Source: Cryphonectria parasitica EP155
Taxonomy: Eukaryota > Ascomycota > Sordariomycetes > Diaporthales > Cryphonectriaceae
NCBI RefSeq assembly: GCF_011745365.1
Contig: NW_024468911.1
Span: 2,846,759 to 2,910,758 of the forward strand
Length of the DNA stretch: 64,000 nt
Direction of reading: 5' to 3'
Below the pieces are notes generated by a model that was given only the letters and a program-made list of their open reading frames with translations, had not been told where the DNA came from and made no database searches. Below are positions 1 through 10,751 of this stretch, in pieces. The position numbers and the translations under genes were made by a program. How positions within the stretch are numbered: position 1 is the first letter of the stretch; the number at the start of each line of letters is the position of its first letter.

Positions 1-3000
1 AGAAGCATCCGTGTTACTCACCAGCAAATGGCTGCAAGCCCTGTCCAAGTTCTCTGGCCGTGTTTTCAAGCGATACCAGAACATGGCACCATCTCCGGTT
101 CTTCAGTATGTCAACAGCCAATTGTCCAAAGGCAACTCTACAGACCTGGTGATACTTCGAGAGCTCATCCTGAGCATGGCTGGCGTGGTCTCCGATGTGG
201 ACTTCACGGATGCTCAATTGCGGGCAATGACGGGCGGCGAGGTTTTGCGTCGGCAAACCTTGATCAAACTCGGCGATCGGCGATTCGAGTATGTCAGCGG
301 TGCAAACCGTCTTATGCAGTCGCTGGTCGACACGAAGCTGGCTGGGAGGCTCCTGATCAACTTGGCTCAGTATCGCCAGTCAGCACTCTATCAGGACGAT
401 GCTCATGTCAAGTATCTCGCCACAATCATGGACGAGGTTCAACAAGCATTGGCACAGTATCTTGATCTCCTCCGAAGCAATCTGACCCCGGATGACTTTG
501 ACAAGCTCATTCCTGGTGTCGTGGAGCTGATGGCAATCTACGGTCTCGACGTCAATCTGGCTTTCATGATTGGAAGGGCCAGCCTGGCCCATCGTATGGC
601 CAATACCAAAGGACCGGCAACCTCATCCACCAAGGATGGCTCCTCAAACCCTCAGACGGCGCGAGAGGTTATCGATGTTGATGGCGACCTGGCGATGAAT
701 GAGACCATCGCTGATAGCCCGACGGACAAACAGGCGGCTGTCAAGAACGAGGCGGAGGATAAGATGGCTGTGGACGACATGCCTGTCCCAGAAAATTCAG
801 GAGATGCGAGCGTGCCTCAAACGTCATCCGAGACACGAAAGCTTGACCCAATCGCAGACGTGCTACAGCCTATTGTTGATAGCATCCAGGACTCCTTCCC
901 TCCATCGACCTGGAAGAGCCTCAGTCCAGAGTTCTATGTCACGTTCTGGTCTCTCTCTCTTGGCGACTTGCACGTGCCGCAGATGAGCTATGAGGCCGAA
1001 AACGATCGGCTCAACAAGGAATCCAACGACGTCATGAGAGATCGCACCGACATGACGCGACATGGAATGAACAAGAAAGAAGAAAAGAAGAAGGCTCTCC
1101 AGGCACTTGCACAGTCTATCAGGGAAGAATTGGGAAGCCATATCGAACGTTATCAAAAGACCAAATTCAGATTGGCCCGACAGGCCAAATACTGGTTTTC
1201 TGGGTCGATTGCAGAGTCGGCAGTGGTTGCTGATGCTCTATTGGAGCATTGCATATTGCCCAGGCTTCTCACCTCTGCGGCAGACACGGAATACTGCTTT
1301 CGATTGCTCAAATGCCTGCACGAGAACCAGACACCAAACTTCAAGCTCTTCACGCTCTATGAACAGCTCTTCAACGCAAACCGACTCCGTGCAATCATCT
1401 TCTCTGCAACAGTCCGCGAGGCCGAGTATTTGGGACGTTTCCTCAGATGCGTCCTCGAGGATCTGGCAAGGTGGCATGCTGATAAGACGGTCTATGAGAA
1501 GGAGGCTTTTGGGCCCAAGCGCAAGTATTTGAGCTTCGCCACCACCTTCGACGACGAAGGCAACCCAACGGCATTCGTCGAGCATCCATTTTTCCGAGAT
1601 TCTCATTATGAGTGGCACAAGAACCTTAACATTGCGCTGAAAGCCTGTCTGCAGGGAACTAAGGAGTGGATGCATATCCGGAACGCTCTGACGGTTCTCA
1701 AATGGGTCGCAGAATTCTTCCCCGCCGTCAACTTCATGGGGAACCAGATGCTGAAAGTTCTCGACGAGATCAAGGCCCGTGAAGACGGTTCGAAGGGTGG
1801 GTCCGAAGAAGAGCACCGTGTCGACCTCTCAGTTGCTGCTCAGACGGTCTTCGCGATGTTGAAGAGGCGAGACTCCAAATGGGTTGCTGTGCAAGCATTC
1901 CGTCCCAATGTGGTGAGCAGTACAAGAGCTTTCAAGCAGGAGACCAGCAGCGCTAACGCACCCACGCAGTCTGTCACGCCGCAGGATGGACCGAAGGATG
2001 TCGACATGACCGTCCCAGGGGCAAGTTCCACTCTGCGCCCGACTGCAGTAGAATTCAAGCCTCAACAGAGCACCACGTCAGTACCCTCGACAACAACTGT
2101 AAAAAGAAAACCCACCGCTTACAAGATTTACTGACATGGAACAGAACTGCTGCATCTGCCCAACCCGGGGAGGTGGAAGATGGCGAGGTGAAGGATGGCA
2201 AGGAATCCAAAGCCTCAGCGAATTCTGCCCAGAACGAAGAGGCAAAGGCCGCACCCGCAGCCAGCAGGACTCCGGCCCAAGACAACGAGGCGCGAAAGGA
2301 TTCTTCCAACAGGGACAAGCCTGCTGCACAGGGCAGCAGGCCCGCGACGCCCAAACCGGCTTTACCCATGCCGCCAGCCTCCACGTCAAATGTGCGCAGC
2401 GACAGTTCGCGGCCGTCATCCACGCCGAGACCAGAAAGATTGCCCCACGGCCTGCCAAATCGGCCTAATGTGCCGATCCCTGGTCGTTACCACCCACAGC
2501 ACTCTACTCCTGAACGTCGCGATCTGCCCAGCAGAGACGCCCGGGAGTCAAAACAGCCTCGAGAGACAAGAGAGCCACGTGACGCAAGAGAGCGCCACCG
2601 TGACCCTAGGGACCTTCCTCGTGATCCTCGAGATCTGCGAGATCATCGTCAGCAGGACAGCGGGCGTGGAGACAGACGAGATCACCACGACTCGGACCGC
2701 AGAGGAAACGAGGGTGTCGCTCGCGAGCCCGGACGACTCTCGGAGCGTGACTGGGCAAGTCGACCTGAGACTGCACCGCGTCGAGGTGAGCCGGCCAATG
2801 ACCCAGATACTCGCCCGACCCGAGATCGCACCCAGAGTCGTGATGGCCGTGGCCCCCGAGAGCAGCCTGTTGCGCCTCCTCAGTCTCAAACGGCAGCCTC
2901 CAAAGAGGGACAGGAAGAACCGCCAATGAACCCTCAAAGAGCAGCCCTGATCCAGGCGGATGATCGACCCGAGATGATCAATCCCCAACGTGCTGCACTC

Positions 3001-4782
3001 ATACAAACCACACCAGGCAATCCATCGGCACGGTCGCCAAGAGAGACGGGACGCGATCGTGTGTCATCGCGCGCATCATCGCCGAGGAGAGACGACAGAC
3101 CAAGTCGAGAGGACCGGCATAGCCGCAGGAATGGGAATGCGGCTGAGCCACCACTTCATCCTTCTGCTAGGGACAGTGAAGCGCCGCGAGATCAAAACCT
3201 TCCATCGAGCGACCGCAGCCGCGGCGATGCATCTCACCTGGGACCAGCCCCGCGCACGCACGACTCGGATCGGAGCCGGTCCAGTCAGCAGGACCCAAAC
3301 TACGGACGATTGAACTCACTGCCTGCGGCATCCTCTGTCCCAGACACTGTTCCGCTGGGTCCTCGGGGTCGCGGATCCAGAAGCTCGTCTAGGGCGTCTT
3401 CGACGCTTCCCGCACCACCTCGATCAGAAGGGCGGATGTTGCCTCCTGACCCTCCTCCCAGAGCGCCTTCACCGGATCGCCAACCTCCGACGGGCCCCGC
3501 ATCATCACGACCACGCAGAGCCCAGCCGAGTCAGGCCGAATCGGCTCAGGCCGCTGGAGCCTCCAGTGTGCATGCTTCCTCTAACACTGGGATGCACCCC
3601 GATCGTGTGAAGCACTTCGACTCGAACCCCAACCAGGTGCCAGTACATCCGGATCGGATGAATCATATCGCCTCAGTGCCACCGCCGCCTCCACCACCAC
3701 CAGGCGGGCCTCCTCCGTCCCGTGGCCGACCGAATATGCCACCTCTCCACACCAACGACCGGATGCCCACACCGACCGGCCCATCTGGCTCGCGTCACGG
3801 CCAGGGCAGTCTACCAAACACGCCAGTCACAGAGCACAACTCTTCTTATCCTGCCCCGACCGGCCCCGCAGCAAGCCACGAGCGCCAGAGGGGCAGCGCC
3901 AGAAGACAGCTCCAGGACCTCCAGAATAGTATCACGCCTAACAGGCGAGATGCCGAGTATCGGAGACAGAGGACGAACCTGCCGGACTCTGACGCGCAGG
4001 TCCTGACGGGCGCGTCACCGGTTTCGACTCCGGTCCAGGAACGGCCAGATCCAATGCGGCGGAGTACCGTCCCGGATCGTCCTCAGGGAGGAACTGACAG
4101 CAGCAATGGACCACCGCCTCGGGAGCCGTCAAGATCTGGACCACATCAAGACGACGTCCCCAGCAGCAGGGGCGACTATGATCGCAACGGACGGAGGGAC
4201 CATCGGGACCGGTCAGAACGGTCTGGTCGACATGGTGGTCGAGAGCGGAGTCCTCGTGGAGATCGCGAAGCGAGGGAGCCACGTGGCAGTGACAATCACG
4301 AACGACACGATCGACGGGCTGCTGTGCCGCCACCGGGGATGGACCTGAACCGTGATCGAGATCGAGATCCCAACCACGAACCGATCCAACCGAGACGGCC
4401 CATGCGGGATCTGGCCGCCAACAGCAGCAGCCGAGAACCTCTTCCTGCTGGTGGTGCCGGGGGCAGGGAGCCGTCAAGTTCCGGTCGCGAATCGCGGCAC
4501 CGCGGGGAAAGGGGTGACAACAGTAGGGGCGAGATGGGCAGGGGTGATGGAGGCAACAGTGGTGGTAGACCTGGCGATGAATGGGCTGGCAACAGTCGAG
4601 GATCGATGCGTGGAGGACCCAGAGATTCTGGCCCTAGGGATGGCCCTCGAGACAGCGGATCTGGACGGCTCGGCAATGATCGGCGAGATGCTCGCGGCGA
4701 CGAAAGATCGTCGGGAAGGAAGCGCAGGAGTGACGTCTCAGAAATGCCGCTGAACGAGCGGGACAAGAGGCCGAGACGGTAG
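1..4782 (+). CDS. tho2: THO complex subunit 2, C-terminal part (5' end outside window)
   Basis: THO2/THOC2 is the scaffold of the nuclear THO/TREX complex, which couples transcription to mRNA packaging and export. The window opens inside the coding region (reading frame from base 2). The Tho2 core is seen in a helical region that includes SFPPSTWKSLSPEFYVTFWS near bases 895-955. A phase-2 intron is inferred at 2077-2144 (donor GTCAGT, branch CTGAC, acceptor ACAG). It joins the core in frame to a disordered tail of about 880 residues dominated by Arg, Asp, Ser and Pro, ending at 4782. RD/RE-rich tails are usual in fungal Tho2 and probably bind RNA. Two short motifs are each duplicated in the tail (NPQRAALIQ; HPDRxxH). 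The neighbour at 5.8-7.2 kb is convergent. The family call is firm; the exact intron donor is less so, since GTAAAA at 2099 does not restore the frame. Confidence 0.88.
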
Positions 4783-5843
4783 CGCCCTTGACGCCATTTC
4801 AGTTCGCTATGTTTGCTGGCAAGAATGTATAATGTTGGGAGGGCCGAGATGGGAAGACAAAGAGAGAAAAAAAAAATCAAGACGACAGAATACTGAAAGA
4901 GAGAGTGAGAGAGAGAGAGAGTTCTGGTCGGACGCTGTTTTCCAGAAAGCCACAGATTGGACATCAGAACTGGTCAGGGGTGGTGTCCTTAGCGACGAAA
5001 AAAGAAGAATGTGTGCAACACTTGCAGATTACCCCTTTTGTTTCCCGTGCACCTGGATTGGGAGACTGAGTTTCTCTCTTCCTACGGGCAGAGAGTAATG
5101 GCTTTTTCATGGACGAGACCCTCCGAAGCTGCCACGCGTCAAATATTCAACACACATACAACCAAATCAACCCAACTCCTACCATACGGCAAGACATCCA
5201 TAACAAGGCGTACCCTACAAACTGCTGTGGCCTTGCCTTTTGACTCTTGAAACTCCTGAAAAAGAAAGAAAAAAGTAACAAGAACAAACACGCCGACCCT
5301 CTTCAAGAGAATGTGTTCGTTTTATTCAGCAAACATCTACAACATGTCTCTATTCAACTCTTGAATTTGCCAGCCCGACATTGTCCCGTACAAGGATCTT
5401 TTTATTTTTGTAAATCATTTAAAACATCATCTCGCAAGTTTGGATTGAAAAGATACCCAATTTAAGGCGCGCAGCGACCTCTCGCGGTCCCGAAAAAGGA
5501 CAAATTTAATTGCATCGGCGAGCATGATGGAATGTGTCTGGCGTTTGGACGGACAACGCGTATTTGGGTTGGGGAAAGGGAATGCAATGAATTTACCCTT
5601 TTTGCCTTCTTCTTGTTCTTTTTTCTTGGTGTCCTTGGTTTTCTTTCTCTCTTTTTCCTTCTTCCAGCACGGTGTTTCGCGCGTGAGAAAAGGTCGGCGA
5701 TAATTCCACACAATGAAATTATAAGCTTGATTGGACATGGTTCCATGATGAGCAAATGGGACATGAATTGGGCGTGGACAGTTAGTTGCCTTTTTTTGTT
5801 GGTAACCTTATTATGATTCTGGTGATAATTGCTAGATAACTTC
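4783..5843. other. Convergent intergenic region
   Basis: This holds the 3' ends of THO2 and of the minus-strand gene at 5844. I see purine runs (a GA-rich tract near 4857-4920) and AT-rich stretches, consistent with two 3' UTRs, and no gene. Confidence 0.5.
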
Positions 5844-6913
5844 TTAGTACTGCCAGGCATCACCCCAGTCGACCGTCGAGATACCCTTTCCCTTCCCTTC
5901 CATGATGGCCTCCAGCTTGTCCTCGACCGTAACCCAGCCATTCCTCCTGGTGGCAATCGCATACCGAATCGACTGCGCCCACTCCCTCCACCACTGCTCC
6001 TCGCTCTGCACCACACACACCCTCCTCGCCGTCGTCGACCCGGCGGGCCCCATTCCAGCCAGCTGCTGCTGCTGCGACTCGTCCTCCTTGCTACACGAGG
6101 CAAAAGGCCACACGGCCTTGACAACCTCATACGTGCTCTTGCCCGAGAAGAGCGTCGTCAGGCCCGTGAAGAACTTGTTCACCTTGTCCGGGCTCTGCAC
6201 GACCACTCTCGCGTGCGTCACGGGGAACGTCACGCTCACGACGCCCTTGTACCCCGTCGCGGCCACCAGGCTCCGCACCTGGCCCTCGAGCCAGCTGGTG
6301 TCGAGGTTGACGACCGTGCGCTCCAGCACAAACGCCTTGACGGGGCTCTTGTCCTCGACGAACCGCCGCGCCCAGGCCTCCAGGCCGGCGTGGTCGCCTA
6401 GGTCTGGCTCGAGGGATGGCCGGGTTCCGCCGCGCAGGGCGGGCTCGCCTGGTGCGACTGTGCGGATGTAGTCCATGCGCTGCTGCCCTCTCTTCCCGCC
6501 GGTGGTGGTTATGGTGATGGTGGCGGTCTCGTCTGGGACGAGCAGGTGCATGAGGTTGAGCTTGAGGGCAAAGTCGGGCTTGCCGTAAGAGTTGTTGGCG
6601 CGCGTGCCTGTGATGTGGAGCTGTGGCTTGGGCGGGACGCTGGCCTGGGCGCGGATGAGGTTGACGAGGGCGGATGCCGAGGAGGAGAGGTAGGGCGCTG
6701 TGGACTTCAGGGTGGTGCAGTCCGAGGAGAGCTCGAACAGGGGCGGGGCGTAGAGCTGGTAGTTGAGGAGAGGGAGGCCTGGGTGCTTGTGGGGAGGCTT
6801 TTGGTGGTGGGAGGAGGAGGGGGAGGAAGAGAAGGGAACGGAGGGCTGGCGTGGGGTTGAGGTGCTTGTGGGCCCGGAATAAGGTGGTGGTTCTGCTGAT
6901 TGATGATATTGGG

Positions 6914-6945
<32 letters not shown>

Positions 6946-7169
6946 TTGTTGTTGTTGTTGTTGCTGTCGTCGTCGTCGTTGTTATTGGGCACCGCGGCAG
7001 GGCTGCTGAGCGCCGACAGGCTTACAGGACCGTTGCTGGAACCCATTGGGGAGATGGGGCTGCCGAGGGTGAGGGAAGTCGGCGTTGGTGGTAGGTCCCG
7101 GTCTGCTTGATGGCTGTAGTGGACGCGCAGCCGGTCCTTTTCTGATTGCTGCTTCTCATTGCCAGCCAT
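5844..7169 (-). CDS. Unrecognised protein with low-complexity N-terminus and a conserved-looking C-terminal domain
   Basis: A 441-residue open frame without an intron. I chose the ATG at 7169 (MAGNEKQ); the frame continues upstream to 7346 but offers no ATG there. Residues 1 to about 150 are Pro/Ser-rich and contain an Asn run followed by a Ser run, encoded by a triplet microsatellite (6914-6983). From about residue 155 the sequence turns globular (YAPPLFELSSDCTTLKSTAP onward), with alternating beta-like segments and few low-complexity stretches, ending in WVTVEDKLEAIMEGKGKG. I see no signal peptide, membrane span or catalytic signature. I do not recognise the family; the ordered C-terminal half and long frame support a real gene. 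Confidence 0.7.
6914..6983 (+). repeat. Triplet microsatellite (TGC)n-(TGT)n-(CGT)n inside a coding region
   Basis: An uninterrupted run of TGC triplets passes into TGT and then into GTC/GTT triplets. On the minus strand it encodes Asn, Asp and Ser homopolymers in the gene at 5844-7169. Slippage here would change protein length in whole residues. Confidence 0.9.
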
Positions 7170-8200
7170 GTCTATGCGCCAGAGAGTATCACTACCTCTG
7201 GTTCGAGAGTGCGACTCCTCTCCCACTCCACAATGCTTGAAGCAAGACGAAGCTGGGTGGTGAGGATCTGATGGTTTCCAGACGAAGGCGTGAGGTGAAA
7301 CAATATCCTTTAGGGAATAGATCACGCGATGAGCACGGCTTGTCAATGTCCTCTCAATTCAATGGTCTAGAAAATCCCACAGTGGCAGGGGAAATAGATC
7401 CCTAGATGAACGGCAAACTGATATTAAAGTAGTTGCTTAAGATCTTGGGAGCCTCACAATGTTAGGTTGGTCTTTTGTAGAAGTCATATTGAAGGAAGAT
7501 AGACAGAGGATTGGATGCCTCCCTCCCTTCTCCCATGTAAAGAACGCATGTTCAGTGTGGCGGAGTTCAGCTCGTCAGCACCTTAGAGCTGCAGCAGTTG
7601 CAGCGCTGATCTGGCGCTGACAGGCACAGGGCATGCTTGGCCCTGGTGTGTCATTGGCCTTATCTCTCTGCGGCCATGATGGCAGTGCAAGCATTCTGCT
7701 TTGTCTCGTGGCAATTTTCTAGCCGTACGTGGTTAGCAGAGATCGTTCACGTGTTTGCTGTCAGACGGAGCAATCCTCTTAAAGTGAAGTTTGAATTGGT
7801 GGTTCTTTGATTTAATCCGGAGCCGAGCTCACCCAGGAGGGGATTAGTCGTCTCTGCTGGGACGATCCAGAGCCTATGGCAGAATGCGAATTCTTCACTC
7901 TGTCCCTCTGAAGCATTGGGTCCCAAAAATTCTCCCAGAAGAGAGAAAGAGAAAATAAAGCCAAAACCTCCATATACATACATGTATATATATATATATG
8001 TATATATGTATATATATGTATGTGTGTGTGTATGACGTTGTGAACCTTTGGGAAAGAAAGAAGAAGAGGAAGAAGAAAGAAGAAGAAAAAGACGGCCAGG
8101 TCATCTCTCAGCCGTGTCTCTTCTTCTTCTTTTCTTTTTCCTTAGATTTCCTTTTCGCGCCTGGCGAATATAATTATTCGAGGTATGAACAAAACACTCT
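7170..8200. other. Intergenic region with TA/TG microsatellite
   Basis: This is the 5' flank of the gene at 5844 and the 3' flank of the QutR-like gene. An alternating TA/TG tract lies at about 7984-8032, followed by GAA-rich and CTT-rich runs. Short frames across the repeat are repeat translations, and I see no gene. Confidence 0.5.
7984..8032. repeat. (TA)n/(TG)n dinucleotide microsatellite
   Basis: An alternating purine-pyrimidine tract of TATATA interspersed with TGTATA units, ending in TGTGTGTGTG. It lies in noncoding DNA. Confidence 0.9.
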
Positions 8201-10743
8201 TCATGCCAGCTCAGACATGGAGGACAGCTCCCTCCTCTGCTGCTCCCACGTCTTCCTGCACGCCTCTTTCATGAGCCTCTTAGGCGCCAGTCGCCCCGTC
8301 ATGAGCTCGAATGCCTCGATAGCCATCTCGCTCACATTCTCGAGTCCGTCGACCACAACCCAGGATGGATTCCTAGTATCCCTATAAACTTGCATTTGAG
8401 CAACCAGAGGTGTGATGAGAGGTTCGTAGGCCAACTGTAAGCAGTGTCAGTCTTGTTGTTTCTTGGAATCTCGTTCTTTCCCCCTCATTGGGTAGTGGGA
8501 AAGCAAGACGAAGCATGACAGGGACTGCGCAAAAAGGCGCGCTCTCTCGTAAGACTAACCTCAAGCACCACCCCTCCAGTTGGGCTACCGAGCCACTGCA
8601 TAGGCATCTCGAAATCCGCCGGTGGCTTCCCTTCCACACCTGTGGCCGGCACACACGATATGATCATGGTCGGCTGCTCATATCCTTGTGGCCAGGGCTC
8701 GGAGATGGACGTCAAGACATGGCATATCTGCTTGAGCCCGCCTTTACCAGGAGTCATTCCTTGCTTGTGCGCCCAGTTGTTGAAATGATCCGCCACGACC
8801 TGGGCGTTGGATATAGTGCGGTTGAATATGAAAATGTGGCGGCAGCCGAGCTGGATCAGTGCATAAATTGCGGCTCTTGCCTGTCCTCCAGCGCCGATGA
8901 CCAGCCCTGTCGTTTTGGACGCCCGCACGAAATTTCGCGGGCTCATGCTTCTCTGCAGACAGGTAAAGATGGACGACCAGTCGGTATTGTCGCCGTAGAA
9001 CTCGCTCGTCAAGCCAGCCTTATTGCGTGAGACGGCGTGGTCAAGAATGTAGTTTGTCTTGCCTCGCAGGGGAAGCAGGACATTGACGGCTCCGATGACG
9101 GTGGCATGGTAGCTCTTCAGCTTCAGGTAGGGCACGATAGCAACCTTGAAGGGAGCTGTCAGTGACGCTCCACCGAACGAAGCATTGCTGCAGATCGAAT
9201 TCACGTCCTCCAGCGTGGAGCATGGTTCGGCGGTAAAGCTGTGTGGCATGCCTGTGTACTCGTAGGCAGTGTGATGTATGCAGGGAGATAGCGAATAGGA
9301 GACGTCCGCCCCCAGCGTATAGAATTGTAGAGGCTGCAGTTCAAATTTGCGAAAGAGCGCATCAAAGCAGCTTGCTGCTGTGCAGACGGTCGCCAGGTGA
9401 TCCCGTTCGTTCTCCATGTCTGGATGCTTGACAGGGCTGAAGATGCGGGACTGCACAGGATTCCTAACCCCAAGAACAGAGAAGTCGTACGCCACAAGGG
9501 GAGGCCGTGGGTTGGGCACTATGGTGGCTATCTTGTTTCGAAAGTCCGTGAGCATGTCCAGAGTGCTGTCGCCTGAGCAGAAGCGGACCATGCGGACGAG
9601 GTCGCAGCCGAGCGCCTTGGCATGCTGGTAGTCGCGAAGGTGACTGTCGTCTGACCAAGGTGTGGTCATCAGGCCGACATTCCAGTAGTTGCCCATAATC
9701 TTGGATCGACCCTTGTGGCTGAGAATTTTTTCTATGGGGAGGTCTTTGCGTTGCAGATCCAGACTCAGATAGTCCACGCCGAGCCGGAGACCAAGCTCGA
9801 GGAGCTCTGTGTCCATCTTGGTCTTCTCATCTGGCGGACGGCGCCGTTCTTCTCTGGGGTTTTCCTCGACGTGGTAGACGATAGGAACAGCCATCTTCCT
9901 CCGGATAAGCGCCACAAACCTGGCAATTTGATCTGTCATGTTCTCGGGCCAGTGGTCGATGATGAGCTCCACGCAGTCACCCCTCGCCTCGAAATCCTCC
10001 CATTCCAGATCCATGTGCACAAGATAGGACAGCCGTAATCGTAGGGCATATGAGTACTGCCTGAACTCGGGCGGAATAGCCCTCACCGCGAAGGGGCTCT
10101 CAAGGAAGAGTTTGGCCAGCCCCTGGCCCGTGACAAAGTCGATGAACCGGGTGAAGTCTTGCTTGGCGTCCAGCAGGCTAGACGGAGCTGCCATCTGCAT
10201 GTCCCACTCGCCAGCAGTAGATCCATCATGGGACACGGCAGCCTTCGATTTGGACGAGTCGAAGAGGTTGTAATACTCAAGATTGGAGCACAGCCTGTGC
10301 TTCTGGTCTGCGCGGAGGATACGCTCTCCATCTGCAGACTCGAGAATGCGCAAGACCTCGTCCCTCTCTCGGTGGATGTAGATGACGGGATTGGTCTCTG
10401 AGAACTGACGCAGGGCCTCCTGGGCCTTCTCGGAGAAACTGCTCATACCGCACTCGATGATGCACTTGTGACGGTGCTCGTCAAGCATACGCTTGAAAAC
10501 TTCATCGTTGCGACGGTTGAACTCATGCTTGCCATGCTTGCTGAGGAAAGCAAGACGCGTATAACCGGTGGCCTGCTGAAAATAGTAGTCCTCAGTGATA
10601 AGACGACGGCGTAGGTGAAGGGCGCCTATGAAACCCAAAGATCGTTTTCCAGCGCCACGGCAGCCGACGAGGACAACAGAGGCGTCTGCATTGAAAAGGC
10701 GCTCATTTAGCGGAGTGGTGATCTTGGCATCTTCGACGGCCAT
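8201..10743 (-). CDS. QutR/QA-1S-type quinate pathway repressor homologue
   Basis: A protein of 805 residues from two exons (10743-8560 and 8434-8201; phase-0 intron with GTTAGT donor and TTACAG acceptor). The layout matches the last three enzymes of the AROM shikimate protein: shikimate-kinase-like (residues 20-200), type I dehydroquinase-like (210-410) and shikimate-dehydrogenase-like (470-805). In fungi this architecture belongs to the transcription repressor of quinate catabolism, which binds the activator and not a substrate cycle. The sequence fits that role. The P-loop is GCRGAGKRS (27-35), with Arg after the Lys. The dehydroquinase region reads GNYWN (351) where the catalytic His is expected and CDLVRM (380) where the Schiff-base Lys is expected. 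The third domain keeps SLTAPFK, GDNTDW and a GAGGQARAA nucleotide fold. Known homologues are around 900 residues, so an upstream exon cannot be excluded. No quinate enzyme genes are adjacent. Confidence 0.87.
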
Positions 10744-10751
10744 GTCGCCAT
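10707..10751 (-). promoter_or_regulatory. Upstream ORF overlapping the start of the QutR-like gene
   Basis: An ATG eight bases before the chosen start, in another frame, opens a 14-codon ORF that runs past the main ATG and ends at TAA within the main coding sequence. If both ATGs are in the mRNA, ribosomes must scan past the first one to make the repressor. If the upstream ATG lies in an intron, the observation lapses; a CTAAC...CCAG acceptor-like sequence does sit just upstream. Confidence 0.4.

Noticed and set aside
1238..1816. 192-codon minus-strand frame
   Set aside because: Shadow of the THO2 coding sequence, with no own signature.
4296..4964. 222-codon minus-strand frame rich in Ser, Leu and Pro
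   Set aside because: Opposite to the RD-rich THO2 tail, whose codon bias produces long open antisense frames.
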